A stretch of DNA of 26,042 nucleotides from a virus (IMGVR_UViG_3300002835_000958:1-26042), one strand, 5' to 3'; positions 13,804 to 20,931 are shown, counted from the stretch's first letter. Numbers and translations: made by a program. Notes: a model not told the origin generated them from the sequence alone.

Positions 13804-15197
13804 CAGAAGAGCAGAAGAGCCACTTTGACATTAACCCAGACACGTTCTGGGAGAGTGCGGCTTCGGCCAAACACGGCACGAAGGACCAACGTGAGTACGC
13901 GCCCAATAGCGTTCGCCGTCGCGTTGGAATTGGGAAGAATGTGTGGGAAGCAGCCCTGGACAGGATGAGGTTTATCTTTGCAAACTTCGAGGAGGTCGTC
14001 GTATCGTTCAGCGGCGGCAAGGATAGCACCGCGACCATGATGGTTGCCTACGAGGTCGCAAAAGAGCTAAACAGGCTCCCGCTCCGCGTTATTTTTATTG
14101 ACGAAGAGGCTATCCCGTACCAGACCGAAGAGTACGTCCGAAGGGTTTCTCAACTTCCAGGAGTTCAGCTCGATTGGTACTGCCTGCCGATTCGACACCG
14201 AAACGCTTGCTCAAGGGAAAACCCGTGGTGGTTCCCATGGGCACGAGAGGAGCAGGATAAGTGGGTACGTCCAATGCCACCAGAGGCAAACGCAAGAATT
14301 GACGAACAGCCAGTGCTAAAAGAGTGGATGGAAAGGGCACACGCTGATCCAGAGCTTCGTGTCATGTACCCGGACATCAACGACATCATGGCCGACCCTG
14401 CTGGAACTGGAAAAAAGACGATCATGCTTATCGGACTGCGCGCGCAGGAGAGCATCCGAAGAATGAGGCTTGTGTCGAAGCGTCCTGGCTCCAAGGCCAA
14501 TTACATTGTTACCGACGGGATCGATAAGCACGGAGTTCAGCTTAAATCGCAAAAGTACACACCGAGGATCTTCAAGGGATATCCGGTCTATGACTGGACG
14601 AATAACGACATCTGGACAGCGGTTAGGAAGTTTGACTGGGACTACAACCAGTTGTACCGACACATGGTCATGGCGAAAATCCCCGTTAACAAGGTTCGAG
14701 TTGGTCCTCCCTACGGCGAGGAGCCGATGATCTCTCTTTGGATGTTCTCAAAGGTCGCACCGGAGGTCTGGGACCGCATGGCCCACCGTGTTCCCGGTGC
14801 AAACACTGGCGCAATGTACGCCCATACCGAGCTCTGGGGCGTTGGAATCCCACCGAAGCCTACTGACTTGAGCTGGGAACAATATATGGTGCACTACATT
14901 AAAAAGTTCCGGCCGGAGGATCAGAAAGTTATTGCGAAGCGAATTCGAAGATGGATTGGGTGGCACCACGCTAAGACCAACGATCCGATACTGCCAAATG
15001 CTCCGCATCCGCTCACCGGGATAAGTTGGGGCTTCCTCATGAGCGTGGCAATGCGTGGAGATTTCAAGAACCGGAAGGAGCCACCAGCGCCAAAGACCAC
15101 CGAGCGAGAAAAGGCGATGGTAGAGAACTACAAGATCGAGTATCGTATGCTTGCTGAGAGCGGAGAGCTTTCAACCTGGAGAGTAAAGAGGGGATAA
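13800..15197 (+). CDS. IbrA-like PP-loop protein (PAPS reductase domain, DUF3440-like), 465 aa
   Basis: Residues 50-170 carry the PP-loop VVVSFSGGKDSTATM (66-80), and FIDEEAIPYQTEEYVRRV is the segment following the second strand. Further on, LIGLRAQESIRRMRLV matches the GxRAQES signature of the IbrA family, and VYDWTNNDIWTAVRKFD is the matching C-terminal PAPS reductase motif. The last third corresponds to the extra C-terminal region of IbrA-type proteins. In E. coli IbrA, with IbrB, activates expression of prophage eib genes; the chemistry is not established. Here it is followed after 1 nt by an IbrB-like gene, as in the known pair. Confidence 0.83.
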   Translation: MTEEQKSHFDINPDTFWESAASAKHGTKDQREYAPNSVRRRVGIGKNVWEAALDRMRFIFANFEEVVVSFSGGKDSTATMMVAYEVAKELNRLPLRVIFIDEEAIPYQTEEYVRRVSQLPGVQLDWYCLPIRHRNACSRENPWWFPWAREEQDKWVRPMPPEANARIDEQPVLKEWMERAHADPELRVMYPDINDIMADPAGTGKKTIMLIGLRAQESIRRMRLVSKRPGSKANYIVTDGIDKHGVQLKSQKYTPRIFKGYPVYDWTNNDIWTAVRKFDWDYNQLYRHMVMAKIPVNKVRVGPPYGEEPMISLWMFSKVAPEVWDRMAHRVPGANTGAMYAHTELWGVGIPPKPTDLSWEQYMVHYIKKFRPEDQKVIAKRIRRWIGWHHAKTNDPILPNAPHPLTGISWGFLMSVAMRGDFKNRKEPPAPKTTEREKAMVENYKIEYRMLAESGELSTWRVKRG

Positions 15198-15198
15198 T

Positions 15199-15720
15199 AT
15201 GGAAAAGGTAATAGGACGAGATAAGCAGCCGCTAGCGAAGGTTGAGTGGGTCGACCGCAATACGCTTCGTGCAAACGACTACAACCCAAATCACGTAGCG
15301 CCGCCAGAGCTTGAGCTGTTGAAGCTAAGCATCATGGAGACAGGCTGGACACAGCCGATCGTAGCGCGCCGAAGCGGGGAGATTGTCGACGGATTCCACC
15401 GATGGACATGCTCCGGAGACCCAAGGGTCGGTGAAATGACAGACTTCCTTGTTCCGGTAGTGTTCATCGATGTCGATGCAGCCACGCAGCGTATGGCAAC
15501 GATTCGGCACAACCGCGCACGCGGTAGCCACGGCGTGGTCCGGATGGCTGACATTGTTGCCGAGCTTGCCGACGATATGAAGCTCCCAAAGGCCGAGATT
15601 ATGCGACGCCTTGGAATGGATAACGAAGAGTTTGAGCGGTTGCTTGACCGCGGAGATATCATTAAGCGCCTTGCAAGAGATGATTTTAACGAGGCGTGGG
15701 CACCAGAGGAGGATAAGTAG
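15199..15720 (+). CDS. IbrB-like ParB-domain protein, 173 aa
   Basis: The first 100 residues are a ParB/Srx domain: NTLRANDYNPNHVAPPELELLKLSI (13-37), WTQPIVARRSGEIVDGFHRW (43-62), and MATIRHNRARGSHGVVRMADIV (about 93-114). The order NDYNPN, VAPPE, DGFHR and the RARGSH block is the pattern of IbrB partners. The rest (115-173) has a helix with a HTH-like look (PKAEIMRRLGMDNEEFERLLDRG). GAGGGG gives it an SD and it starts 1 nt after the IbrA-like gene. A regulatory or nucleic-acid-acting role together with IbrA is inferred. The last base of its stop is the first base of the next GTG. Confidence 0.82.
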   Translation: MEKVIGRDKQPLAKVEWVDRNTLRANDYNPNHVAPPELELLKLSIMETGWTQPIVARRSGEIVDGFHRWTCSGDPRVGEMTDFLVPVVFIDVDAATQRMATIRHNRARGSHGVVRMADIVAELADDMKLPKAEIMRRLGMDNEEFERLLDRGDIIKRLARDDFNEAWAPEEDK

Positions 15721-15869
15721 TGGTTAAGGCAGTAGGTCATCTTATCGGATTTATCGGTGCTGGGCTTTTGTTTTATGGAGTCTTCGAGCTAAATAAGTTT
15801 ATTGGCGCGGGACTTCTTCTGTTCTCCGTGTCCCAGGCGGCTATTCGGTATGTCGAAAGCCAAGGGTAA
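15720..15869 (+). CDS. small two-helix membrane protein, 49 aa
   Basis: A GTG at 15720 shares its G with the TAG stop of the IbrB-like gene, and the frame runs 49 codons. The product begins MVKAVGHLIGFIGAGLLFYG (helix 1, about 5-22), then a short loop FELNKF, then IGAGLLLFSVSQAAI (helix 2, about 27-42), ending in RYVESQG. This is a typical two-helix inner-membrane hairpin. Coding is supported by the 1-nt overlap and the strong hydrophobic pattern. It could anchor a product of the operon at the membrane. Confidence 0.55.
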   Translation: MVKAVGHLIGFIGAGLLFYGVFELNKFIGAGLLLFSVSQAAIRYVESQG

Positions 15870-16074
15870 AGAGGCAGCCGTCTCGGCGATAGAGCGGCTC
15901 AGGGCGGTGCTCCAAAGCGGCTTCGCTAGCGGTATGTTCTCGGCGCCGAACAAAAGCGACGTGCTTGTTCGCGCGGCATACCTCCGCGGGGTGTCCGACT
16001 CTATTGACATAATCCAGGAAGAAATAGATTCCAGGGCAGTTGTAGTCAAGTACAACTCATCGATTTCGGATTAG
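15850..16074 (+). CDS. small hypothetical protein, 74 aa
   Basis: The frame opens at 15802, but the first part would lie wholly inside the membrane protein gene; ATG 15850 gives a sensible 20-nt overlap and is preferred. The product starts basic (MSKAKGKEAAVSAIERLR) and continues as long amphipathic helices with a GVSDSIDIIQEEID segment. No known family. It is the last gene of the operon; a new promoter follows at once. Confidence 0.5.
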   Translation: MSKAKGKEAAVSAIERLRAVLQSGFASGMFSAPNKSDVLVRAAYLRGVSDSIDIIQEEIDSRAVVVKYNSSISD

Positions 16075-16075
16075 G

Positions 16076-16104
16076 TTGCAGTTCCGACTAGACTCGGCTA
16101 GACT
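16076..16104 (+). promoter_or_regulatory. sigma70-type promoter for the DUF932 gene
   Basis: TTGCAG (16076-16081), 17 nt spacer, TAGACT (16099-16104) is a good -35/-10 pair. A second TAGACT lies 10 nt upstream (16089-16094). Transcription would start near 16111, just before the strong SD GAAGGAGGTG (16111-16120), giving a very short leader. Confidence 0.6.
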
Positions 16105-16124
16105 GTACCCGAAGGAGGTGCCTT

Positions 16125-17099
16125 ATGGCCCACGAAGTAGAAAGCATGGCGTTCGTCGGAAACCGAGGTTTGCCCTGGCACGCAGGAGCAACCGCAGGCT
16201 TAATTGAAAATCTTGCCGACCTAGCGAAGGCCGACCAGATGATTGCGGCTGCTAAGCTCGGATGGAAGGTGAACCAGATGCCGATCGTTGTTGACGGGAT
16301 CGGTGCGCACATCCCAGACAAGGTGGCAAACGTCCGCGATTCTGACCACAAGGTGCTGGGCATCGTCAGCCAGCGGTATAAGGTCGTCCAGAACGATCGA
16401 ATCTTTGAGTTTGCTGAGGACCTGTGTGGTGTCGGCGGGCGATTTGAGACAGCTGGATCTCTTCGCAACGGGGAGATTATCTTCTCCTCAATTGAACTGC
16501 CGCATGACTTTGTCGTCGATGGGGACGTGAGTAAGGTAAAGACATATCTTCTTGTCTCAAATGGCCACGACGGAATCCACGCCTTCAAGGCCTGCATTAC
16601 TCCGGTGCGAGTCGTCTGCATGAACACCCTTAACGCTGCGTTCCGTGGCGCCAAGGACAAGTTCTCTATTCGCCACACCGAAAACATTGCCGGAAGGATC
16701 AACCAGGCCCGTGAAATCCTTAAGCTTACGACATCCTACATGGATGACTTTAAGGTCATGGCAAACAACATGGCACACACCGTAATCACAATCCCAGAAG
16801 GGCTGGCTATGGTGAAGAGCATCTTCCCGCTCACTGAGGACGAGAAGCGCGGTGGGGCAGAGATGTCTATCAATGCCCAGAAAGTTATGGGTAATTGGCT
16901 CGAGTCGCAGAACATTGAGTCTGTCCGCATGACTAAGTGGGGGCTTTGGAACGCGATCACTGAGTTCATTGACCACGGGATGGCCTACCGCGGCGGAAAG
17001 ACGAGCTCAGTCTCCGACGCAAAGGCAGAGTCTATTTTGTTTGATGGGTACGCAGCGAGAGCTAAAAAGGCCTCGCTCGAATCTGTCATGAGTTCTTGA
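16125..17099 (+). CDS. DUF932 family phage/plasmid protein, 324 aa
   Basis: The protein matches the DUF932 (phage/plasmid-like, TIGR03299-type) family throughout. It has an N-terminal 'FVGNRGLPWHAGA' opening, the GIVSQRYKVVQNDRIFEFAEDL segment (about 77-100), GRFETAGSLRNGEIIFSSIELP, then VRVVCMNTLNAAF (about 163-175) and a helical C-terminal half. The biochemical role is not settled; members sit in phages and plasmids beside DNA-metabolism genes. A canonical promoter and one of the strongest ribosome binding sites in the window suggest high expression. It is followed by a gap of only 7 nt. Confidence 0.83.
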   Translation: MAHEVESMAFVGNRGLPWHAGATAGLIENLADLAKADQMIAAAKLGWKVNQMPIVVDGIGAHIPDKVANVRDSDHKVLGIVSQRYKVVQNDRIFEFAEDLCGVGGRFETAGSLRNGEIIFSSIELPHDFVVDGDVSKVKTYLLVSNGHDGIHAFKACITPVRVVCMNTLNAAFRGAKDKFSIRHTENIAGRINQAREILKLTTSYMDDFKVMANNMAHTVITIPEGLAMVKSIFPLTEDEKRGGAEMSINAQKVMGNWLESQNIESVRMTKWGLWNAITEFIDHGMAYRGGKTSSVSDAKAESILFDGYAARAKKASLESVMSS

Positions 17100-17106
17100 G
17101 GTAATT

Positions 17107-17310
17107 ATGCCTGAGATTAACAAGCTTTACACGCTAAGGGAAGCGGCACACATTCTCGGAATTTCGTATAGCACGCTTAAAAACCAGATCTATTTCCGAC
17201 GCCTTGCGGCAAAGAAGGACGATCGTGGGCACTATGTTATCAGCCGAGAGGAAATCGAGCGGTACCGGGACGAAAGCCTTGGGAAGCAGCAAAACCAATA
17301 CGGCAGCTGA
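17107..17310 (+). CDS. excisionase-like HTH protein (MerR/HTH_17 type), 67 aa
   Basis: GAGGT lies 6 nt before the ATG. YTLREAAHILGISYSTLKNQIYFRRL (8-33) is a winged-helix DNA-binding motif of the excisionase/HTH_17 group, followed by YVISREEIERYR, the usual final strand and helix. Such proteins act as excisionases, repressors or terminase-type DNA binders. No integrase is in the window, so a regulator of the adjacent genes is as likely as an excisionase. Its stop overlaps the next start (TGATG). Confidence 0.8.
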   Translation: MPEINKLYTLREAAHILGISYSTLKNQIYFRRLAAKKDDRGHYVISREEIERYRDESLGKQQNQYGS

Positions 17311-17669
17311 TGACCAGGAAAGATGAGGTCCTGTCCCATCTAGCCGACCGAATTGGTCGGTGGGTTGACGGTAGTGATCTTGCCAACGAGAAGGTCGGTG
17401 GTAGCGAAGGCTTGCGTCGGCTTAGAGAGCTGCAAGAAGAGGGCCACAAGATCAGTACGCGAAAGCACCCTGATCCGTCGCGTGACGTTTGGCAGTACAT
17501 GCTTGAACCAGGAACTGCCAAAGAAGTCCAATGGCGTTGTACTAAGTGCAAGCACGAGCAAGCAGATTCTCTCATAACCGACCACGCAAAGTCTCTAACT
17601 ATCGCCGATGGATATGCTCATGAATACTGCCAAAAGTGCGTAAGCAGGCAGCTATTTAAGAGGCTATAG
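17310..17669 (+). CDS. winged-helix/zinc-ribbon-like protein, 119 aa
   Basis: Residues 1-65 resemble a winged helix of the kind that opens with RKDEVLSHLADRIGRWVDGSDLANEKVGGSEGLRRLRELQ, in which RLRELQEEGHKI is the recognition-helix-like part. Residues 77-112 hold CTKC and CQKC about 30 residues apart, a zinc ribbon. DNA or RNA binding is likely. It is coupled to the excisionase-like gene by TGATG and ends in a 6-nt convergent overlap with the large terminase, so transcription from the two sides meets here without an obvious terminator. Confidence 0.6.
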   Translation: MTRKDEVLSHLADRIGRWVDGSDLANEKVGGSEGLRRLRELQEEGHKISTRKHPDPSRDVWQYMLEPGTAKEVQWRCTKCKHEQADSLITDHAKSLTIADGYAHEYCQKCVSRQLFKRL

Positions 17670-19115
17670 CGAAAGGCCTCTGCTCCCAGATGTGAAATAG
17701 AACGTTGACCCGGTAAGATCAGCAGCATACCCAAGGGCGTCGACCATGTCGTCGTGAGTACTGTTTGGGAATGTGAGCATCTCCCTCTCAAGAGCGTCTA
17801 TTCCTGGGCCGCCCTTCAGGTGAAAGACTTTTCCTGCCTCATACCTTGCAGCCAAAGCCCGGGCGCGGATTACCTTGTCTCGGTCTGGACGTACAGCCTT
17901 TGCTGGGAGTCGCGTCTCGGCGAGAAGCTCGCGGATAAAGGTTGCCTGGTACTGCACTGACTCAATGTTTACCGCCTCCATAAAGCGTGGCTCGTCTACC
18001 TGGTCTATATCCTGCCCCTTCAGTCCAATCAACCTTGCTGGCCAAGAAACACGGGGACTCGTCTCATCGTTCAGCAACCCGCCGTCCTTGTCAATACCGG
18101 TAAGCCAGTACCTGTGCCCCTCTTGAATTCTTGAGCGGTAAGCCCCGACCACGTAAAGGTTGCCGGAGCTGTCTTCAACAACCTCCACCGCAGCGGTATA
18201 GTCGGAGCGCTCATTGGCGGAGGCTGCAAGGTCAACGCCTATCCTGCGGGACCCGTGGGGAATTTTATCAACATGCTGTACCCAGTCATGGCGGAAGATA
18301 TTTCCGCCCATTTGAGTTACGTCATTTTGGAACTGGAGTGAGAAGATTGGCCCGCCAAGCTCTTCACGCTTCCTTTCCAAGTCGGCGAGGCTGAAGTACC
18401 CGGGCCATAGTGGCTTATTGTCTTCGATGGCGGCCCTTCGGAGTGTTGGTATGCCTCTAGCATGCAGCCTGGCGTAGAAGTCGTCTTCATGCCAGCGCGT
18501 CCCGATGTACCATCTCTTAGCTCCAGGAACAAGCATCGGGTCAACGACCTGCCAGTAGATTTCTTCTGCCTTCTTTCTGGCACCAGCGGTAGAGTTTTCG
18601 CGCAATCCGACCATGTCGTCTGCGAGGAGAATGTCAAGACGCGGCCCAGGCTTTACAGACGTCAGACCGTCAGCGAAACAGGTCGTATCTTTACCAAGGT
18701 CAACCCCCTTGACAATCCAGACGGCGTCCGTCCACTTTCTGCCGACAACGCCATCCTTCGCCCACGGGAACACCTCTGCAAAGTATGGTGACTCTACAAG
18801 CGTCTTAATGGCCCGGGATCGAGCAATGCCGTCGCTCTGTACGGCCGTGAGGACTCCGATCCTAACTTTGCCGCGAGTCTCACCAACAAGTCTTGCAACC
18901 CTGTGTATTAACATCGTTGTCTTCGCGTGGCCGCGAGGCATAAGGACCAAGGCAGTGTCGTTCTTGTCTAGGAACTTTTCCATTCCAACAAGGTGCCTTG
19001 GAAAGACAAGGCCAGACATGTACTCAGCAAAGGCAGCGTCACTCGTGGCCGCCTGAACGCGAAGCCACTCTCGGTACTGGGCCTGCGGGCTACTTTGCGG
19101 GTTCGGTGAGGACAA
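17664..19115 (-). CDS. terL: terminase large subunit
   Basis: The 483-aa protein has an N-terminal ATPase and a C-terminal RNase H-fold nuclease. The P-loop is PRGHAKTT (60-67), a variant of the terminase Walker A. ILLADD (162-167) is the Walker B, with Asp in place of the usual Glu at the second position. Nuclease residues are GVDLAAS (D295), SDYTA (D305) and HDDMVDAL (454-461). It cuts and pumps DNA into the head. It starts at TTG 19115 with GGAG 7 nt upstream and overlaps the small-subunit gene by 26 nt. It lies on the minus strand, unlike the tail genes. Confidence 0.93.
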   Translation of the reverse strand: MSSPNPQSSPQAQYREWLRVQAATSDAAFAEYMSGLVFPRHLVGMEKFLDKNDTALVLMPRGHAKTTMLIHRVARLVGETRGKVRIGVLTAVQSDGIARSRAIKTLVESPYFAEVFPWAKDGVVGRKWTDAVWIVKGVDLGKDTTCFADGLTSVKPGPRLDILLADDMVGLRENSTAGARKKAEEIYWQVVDPMLVPGAKRWYIGTRWHEDDFYARLHARGIPTLRRAAIEDNKPLWPGYFSLADLERKREELGGPIFSLQFQNDVTQMGGNIFRHDWVQHVDKIPHGSRRIGVDLAASANERSDYTAAVEVVEDSSGNLYVVGAYRSRIQEGHRYWLTGIDKDGGLLNDETSPRVSWPARLIGLKGQDIDQVDEPRFMEAVNIESVQYQATFIRELLAETRLPAKAVRPDRDKVIRARALAARYEAGKVFHLKGGPGIDALEREMLTFPNSTHDDMVDALGYAADLTGSTFYFTSGSRGLSL

Positions 19116-19632
19116 CTTTGTTCTCCGTAAACTCTAGGTTTTCCTTCTCGATATCGTCCTCATTCCTGAGGTTCTCAGCCCACTCAGTGAGCCGCGCAGC
19201 GATCTTCTCGCTGTCGAGAGAGTCAATGTTGTGCTCCTGGGCAATCATGACTGGACCGCCACCCTCGCCGGTTAGCTCGGTCTTTTCTGGTGCGTATGCG
19301 CCGACCATTTTGGCAACTGTCTGCACAGCCTCCATCTGAAGCCTGAGGAAGGCAACCTCAGCACTACCACCACGGGAACGAGCGGCCCCAGCCGCGGCAT
19401 CTCGACTTATCTGTCGAATTTTATCCATGAGCTCGCCGCGAACAACCGGAATATCAAGCTTCTCGGCCGCCCACTCTTTCTTGATGACGGACATGTGGTG
19501 ATAGATGCTATCGATGCTTAGATCGCAAGCCTTGGCTATCTGGGCGTATGGAACCCCGTTCAGGTACAAGGCTTTGATCTTCTCCCTGAGGGCCTCCATT
19601 TCGGCCGCTGGTTTTCTTCCTGGTCTACCCAT
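19090..19632 (-). CDS. terS: terminase small subunit
   Basis: The N-terminal third has an HTH (residues 24-46, NGVPYAQIAKACDLSIDSIYHHM) and starts MGRPGRKPAAEME, typical for DNA-recognising small terminase subunits. The middle, with RQISRDAAAGAARSRGG, is the helical oligomerisation-type region, and the tail (135-180) is acidic. AAGGAGG precedes the start on the minus strand. It would select the packaging site and hand DNA to the large subunit encoded immediately downstream. The adjacent non-coding stretch (19633-19689) is shared with the divergent ParB-like gene. Confidence 0.83.
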   Translation of the reverse strand: MGRPGRKPAAEMEALREKIKALYLNGVPYAQIAKACDLSIDSIYHHMSVIKKEWAAEKLDIPVVRGELMDKIRQISRDAAAGAARSRGGSAEVAFLRLQMEAVQTVAKMVGAYAPEKTELTGEGGGPVMIAQEHNIDSLDSEKIAARLTEWAENLRNEDDIEKENLEFTENKVVLTEPAK

Positions 19633-19674
19633 TTGGCTGCCTCCTTATTAGCAGTGTCAGGATATTAACACATA

Positions 19675-19689
19675 TGTTATGATACACGC
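19675..19689 (+). promoter_or_regulatory. extended -10 of the 19690 gene (leaderless type)
   Basis: TGT-TATGAT (19675-19683) is an extended -10 element ending 6 nt before ATG 19690; no SD is present. TGTCAG lies 17 nt upstream (19655-19660), similar to TGTCTG at the matching place before the 20536 gene. Confidence 0.55.
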
Positions 19690-20214
19690 ATGCCAGAAGA
19701 CATTAAGATCCTTCAAGAGTCAATAGAGATGGTCGATACAGACTCCATCGACCCCCACCCAGAAAACCCACGGGTTGGAGATATCGGGGCCATTATCAAC
19801 AGCATGAGAACTAATGGGTTCTTTGGAGCCCTAATCGCCCAGAAGTCTACTAGGCACGTTCTGGTCGGAAATCACAGGCTTCATGCGGCAACATGGCTAA
19901 AAATGCCACAAGTCCCGGTTATTTGGGTAGATGTCGATGATGTTAAGGCAAAAAAGATCATGCTTGCAGACAACCGAGTTTCTGACCTGGGGAGCTATAA
20001 CGACGACGTCCTGCTCAGCCTGATTAAGGACCTTACTGACGAAAAGGTCAACGTTGCCGCGCTGGGGTACGACGACGACGATATTGAAGACATCATTAAG
20101 CGGGCAAATGAGCCGATGGACCTAAACGTGGAGGCCGAGCCGGAAAAGAAAGATCGGGTTGCTCGATGCCCCCAGTGCAACTTCGAATTTACGCCTAGCA
20201 GACCAGGTCGCTAG
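19690..20214 (+). CDS. ParB-like protein with C-terminal zinc knuckle, 174 aa
   Basis: A ParB/Srx domain covers residues 10-110: IDPHPENPRVGDIGAIINSM, VLVGNHRLHAATWLKM with the GNHRxHAA signature, and IMLADNRVSDLGSYNDD. An acidic linker with DDDDIEDIIKR follows, then a basic tail with CPQCNFEFTP (about 157-166), a half zinc knuckle. This layout, close to the terminase genes, is common in phages. A role in packaging control or DNA cutting is possible; nothing in the sequence proves catalysis. Its start is fixed by the leaderless-type promoter. It overlaps the minus-strand gene at 20195 by 20 nt. Confidence 0.82.
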   Translation: MPEDIKILQESIEMVDTDSIDPHPENPRVGDIGAIINSMRTNGFFGALIAQKSTRHVLVGNHRLHAATWLKMPQVPVIWVDVDDVKAKKIMLADNRVSDLGSYNDDVLLSLIKDLTDEKVNVAALGYDDDDIEDIIKRANEPMDLNVEAEPEKKDRVARCPQCNFEFTPSRPGR

Positions 20215-20458
20215 AGAACGGCGCCTGGGCCTCAAAATCCTCCATATCCGGCTCCCTAAACCCCTCAGGGATATCCATCCAAAGGATAATCATTCGGTAT
20301 GAGTCGTCGCTTGCGGCTTCACCCAGCTTGTTTGCCGCCAAGACTACCGCTCCGCGAGCATCAGCGGCCAGGTCGACCCAGCCGGGCCCAAGAACCTTCC
20401 AATACGGGGCCTTGCCACCGACGTGCCTGATGACGACTCGGATCTCTTCGTTCCGCAT
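20195..20458 (-). CDS. small hypothetical protein, 87 aa
   Basis: The frame is open from 20497, but TACAAT (20470-20465) ends exactly 6 nt before the ATG at 20458, so that start is preferred. The protein has a beta-rich N-terminus (EIRVVIRHVGGKAPYWKVLG), a helix with several alanines and an acidic tail (PDMEDFEAQAPF). No family is recognised. It is a single minus-strand gene between plus-strand genes, like those at 8184 and 8784, and has its own promoter. Confidence 0.5.
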   Translation of the reverse strand: MRNEEIRVVIRHVGGKAPYWKVLGPGWVDLAADARGAVVLAANKLGEAASDDSYRMIILWMDIPEGFREPDMEDFEAQAPFSSDLVC

Positions 20459-20464
20459 AATCCG

Positions 20465-20470
20465 ATTGTA
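20465..20470 (-). promoter_or_regulatory. -10 element of the 20458 minus-strand gene
   Basis: TACAAT on the minus strand, 6 nt from the ATG, with no SD. It has the same hexamer as the promoter of the HNH gene. Confidence 0.5.
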
Positions 20471-20523
20471 CACGACAGGAAAGAGCAGAACACGCAACGA
20501 TGTCTGTCAGCTCGCACTAAATG

Positions 20524-20535
20524 TATCATTAGGTA
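20524..20535 (+). promoter_or_regulatory. -10 element before the tail gene block
   Basis: TATCAT (20524-20529) is followed by 6 nt and ATG 20536. TAGG just before the start is too weak a SD to be sure it is used. TGTCTG lies 17 nt upstream (20501-20506). This is the first promoter of the tail operon. Confidence 0.45.
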
Positions 20536-20931
20536 ATGGTTGGCCTGTACGAAGTCCTATTCACCGCGCTCTCTGGAGACAACGACCTCCAGACGCTTTT
20601 GGGCGGGTCGAGTTCCGATAGGAAAATTTACCCAATAACCCATGACGGAGCGACTGAACCGCCAGCAGTCCGGTTCGCCATCCTCAGCGGGAATAGCGAC
20701 ATTGGACATCCAGTTGACAGGCCAGTCATTGACCTAGAACTTGTTTCGACAACCGGGGTAACCCAGCTAAATCTTATTCAGGCCAGGGTTGACGCCATTG
20801 TCAACCGCAAGAGACTTTCTAATGCCAATATAATCGTTCATTTGTGCTATAAAGTATTCGAGGCTGACGAGTACGACCCGGAAGCCCGAGAATACAGGAG
20901 GATAGTCAGGTATAACCTGATTACCAGCTGA
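20536..20931 (+). CDS. tail completion/terminator protein (DUF3168-like), 131 aa
   Basis: The size, position and pattern fit a tail completion protein: an N-terminal helix (GLYEVLFTALSGDNDLQTLLG), a strand-turn with KIYPITHDGATEPPAVRF, then beta-strands (DLELVSTTGVTQLNLIQARVDAIVN) and a final strand. It caps the tail tube at the end of assembly and joins it to the head. It is followed by the two tube-like genes after 16 nt. Individual sequence signatures are weak in this family, so the call leans on context. Confidence 0.65.
   Translation: MVGLYEVLFTALSGDNDLQTLLGGSSSDRKIYPITHDGATEPPAVRFAILSGNSDIGHPVDRPVIDLELVSTTGVTQLNLIQARVDAIVNRKRLSNANIIVHLCYKVFEADEYDPEAREYRRIVRYNLITS

Noticed and set aside
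12955-15720. DNA phosphorothioation (Dnd) system
   Set aside because: PP-loop proteins recall DndC, but there is no DndA, DndB, DndD or DndE partner, and the pairing fits IbrA/IbrB better.
16088-16702. Minus-strand open frame of 204 codons
   Set aside because: It is antisense to the DUF932 gene, which has a canonical promoter and strong SD.
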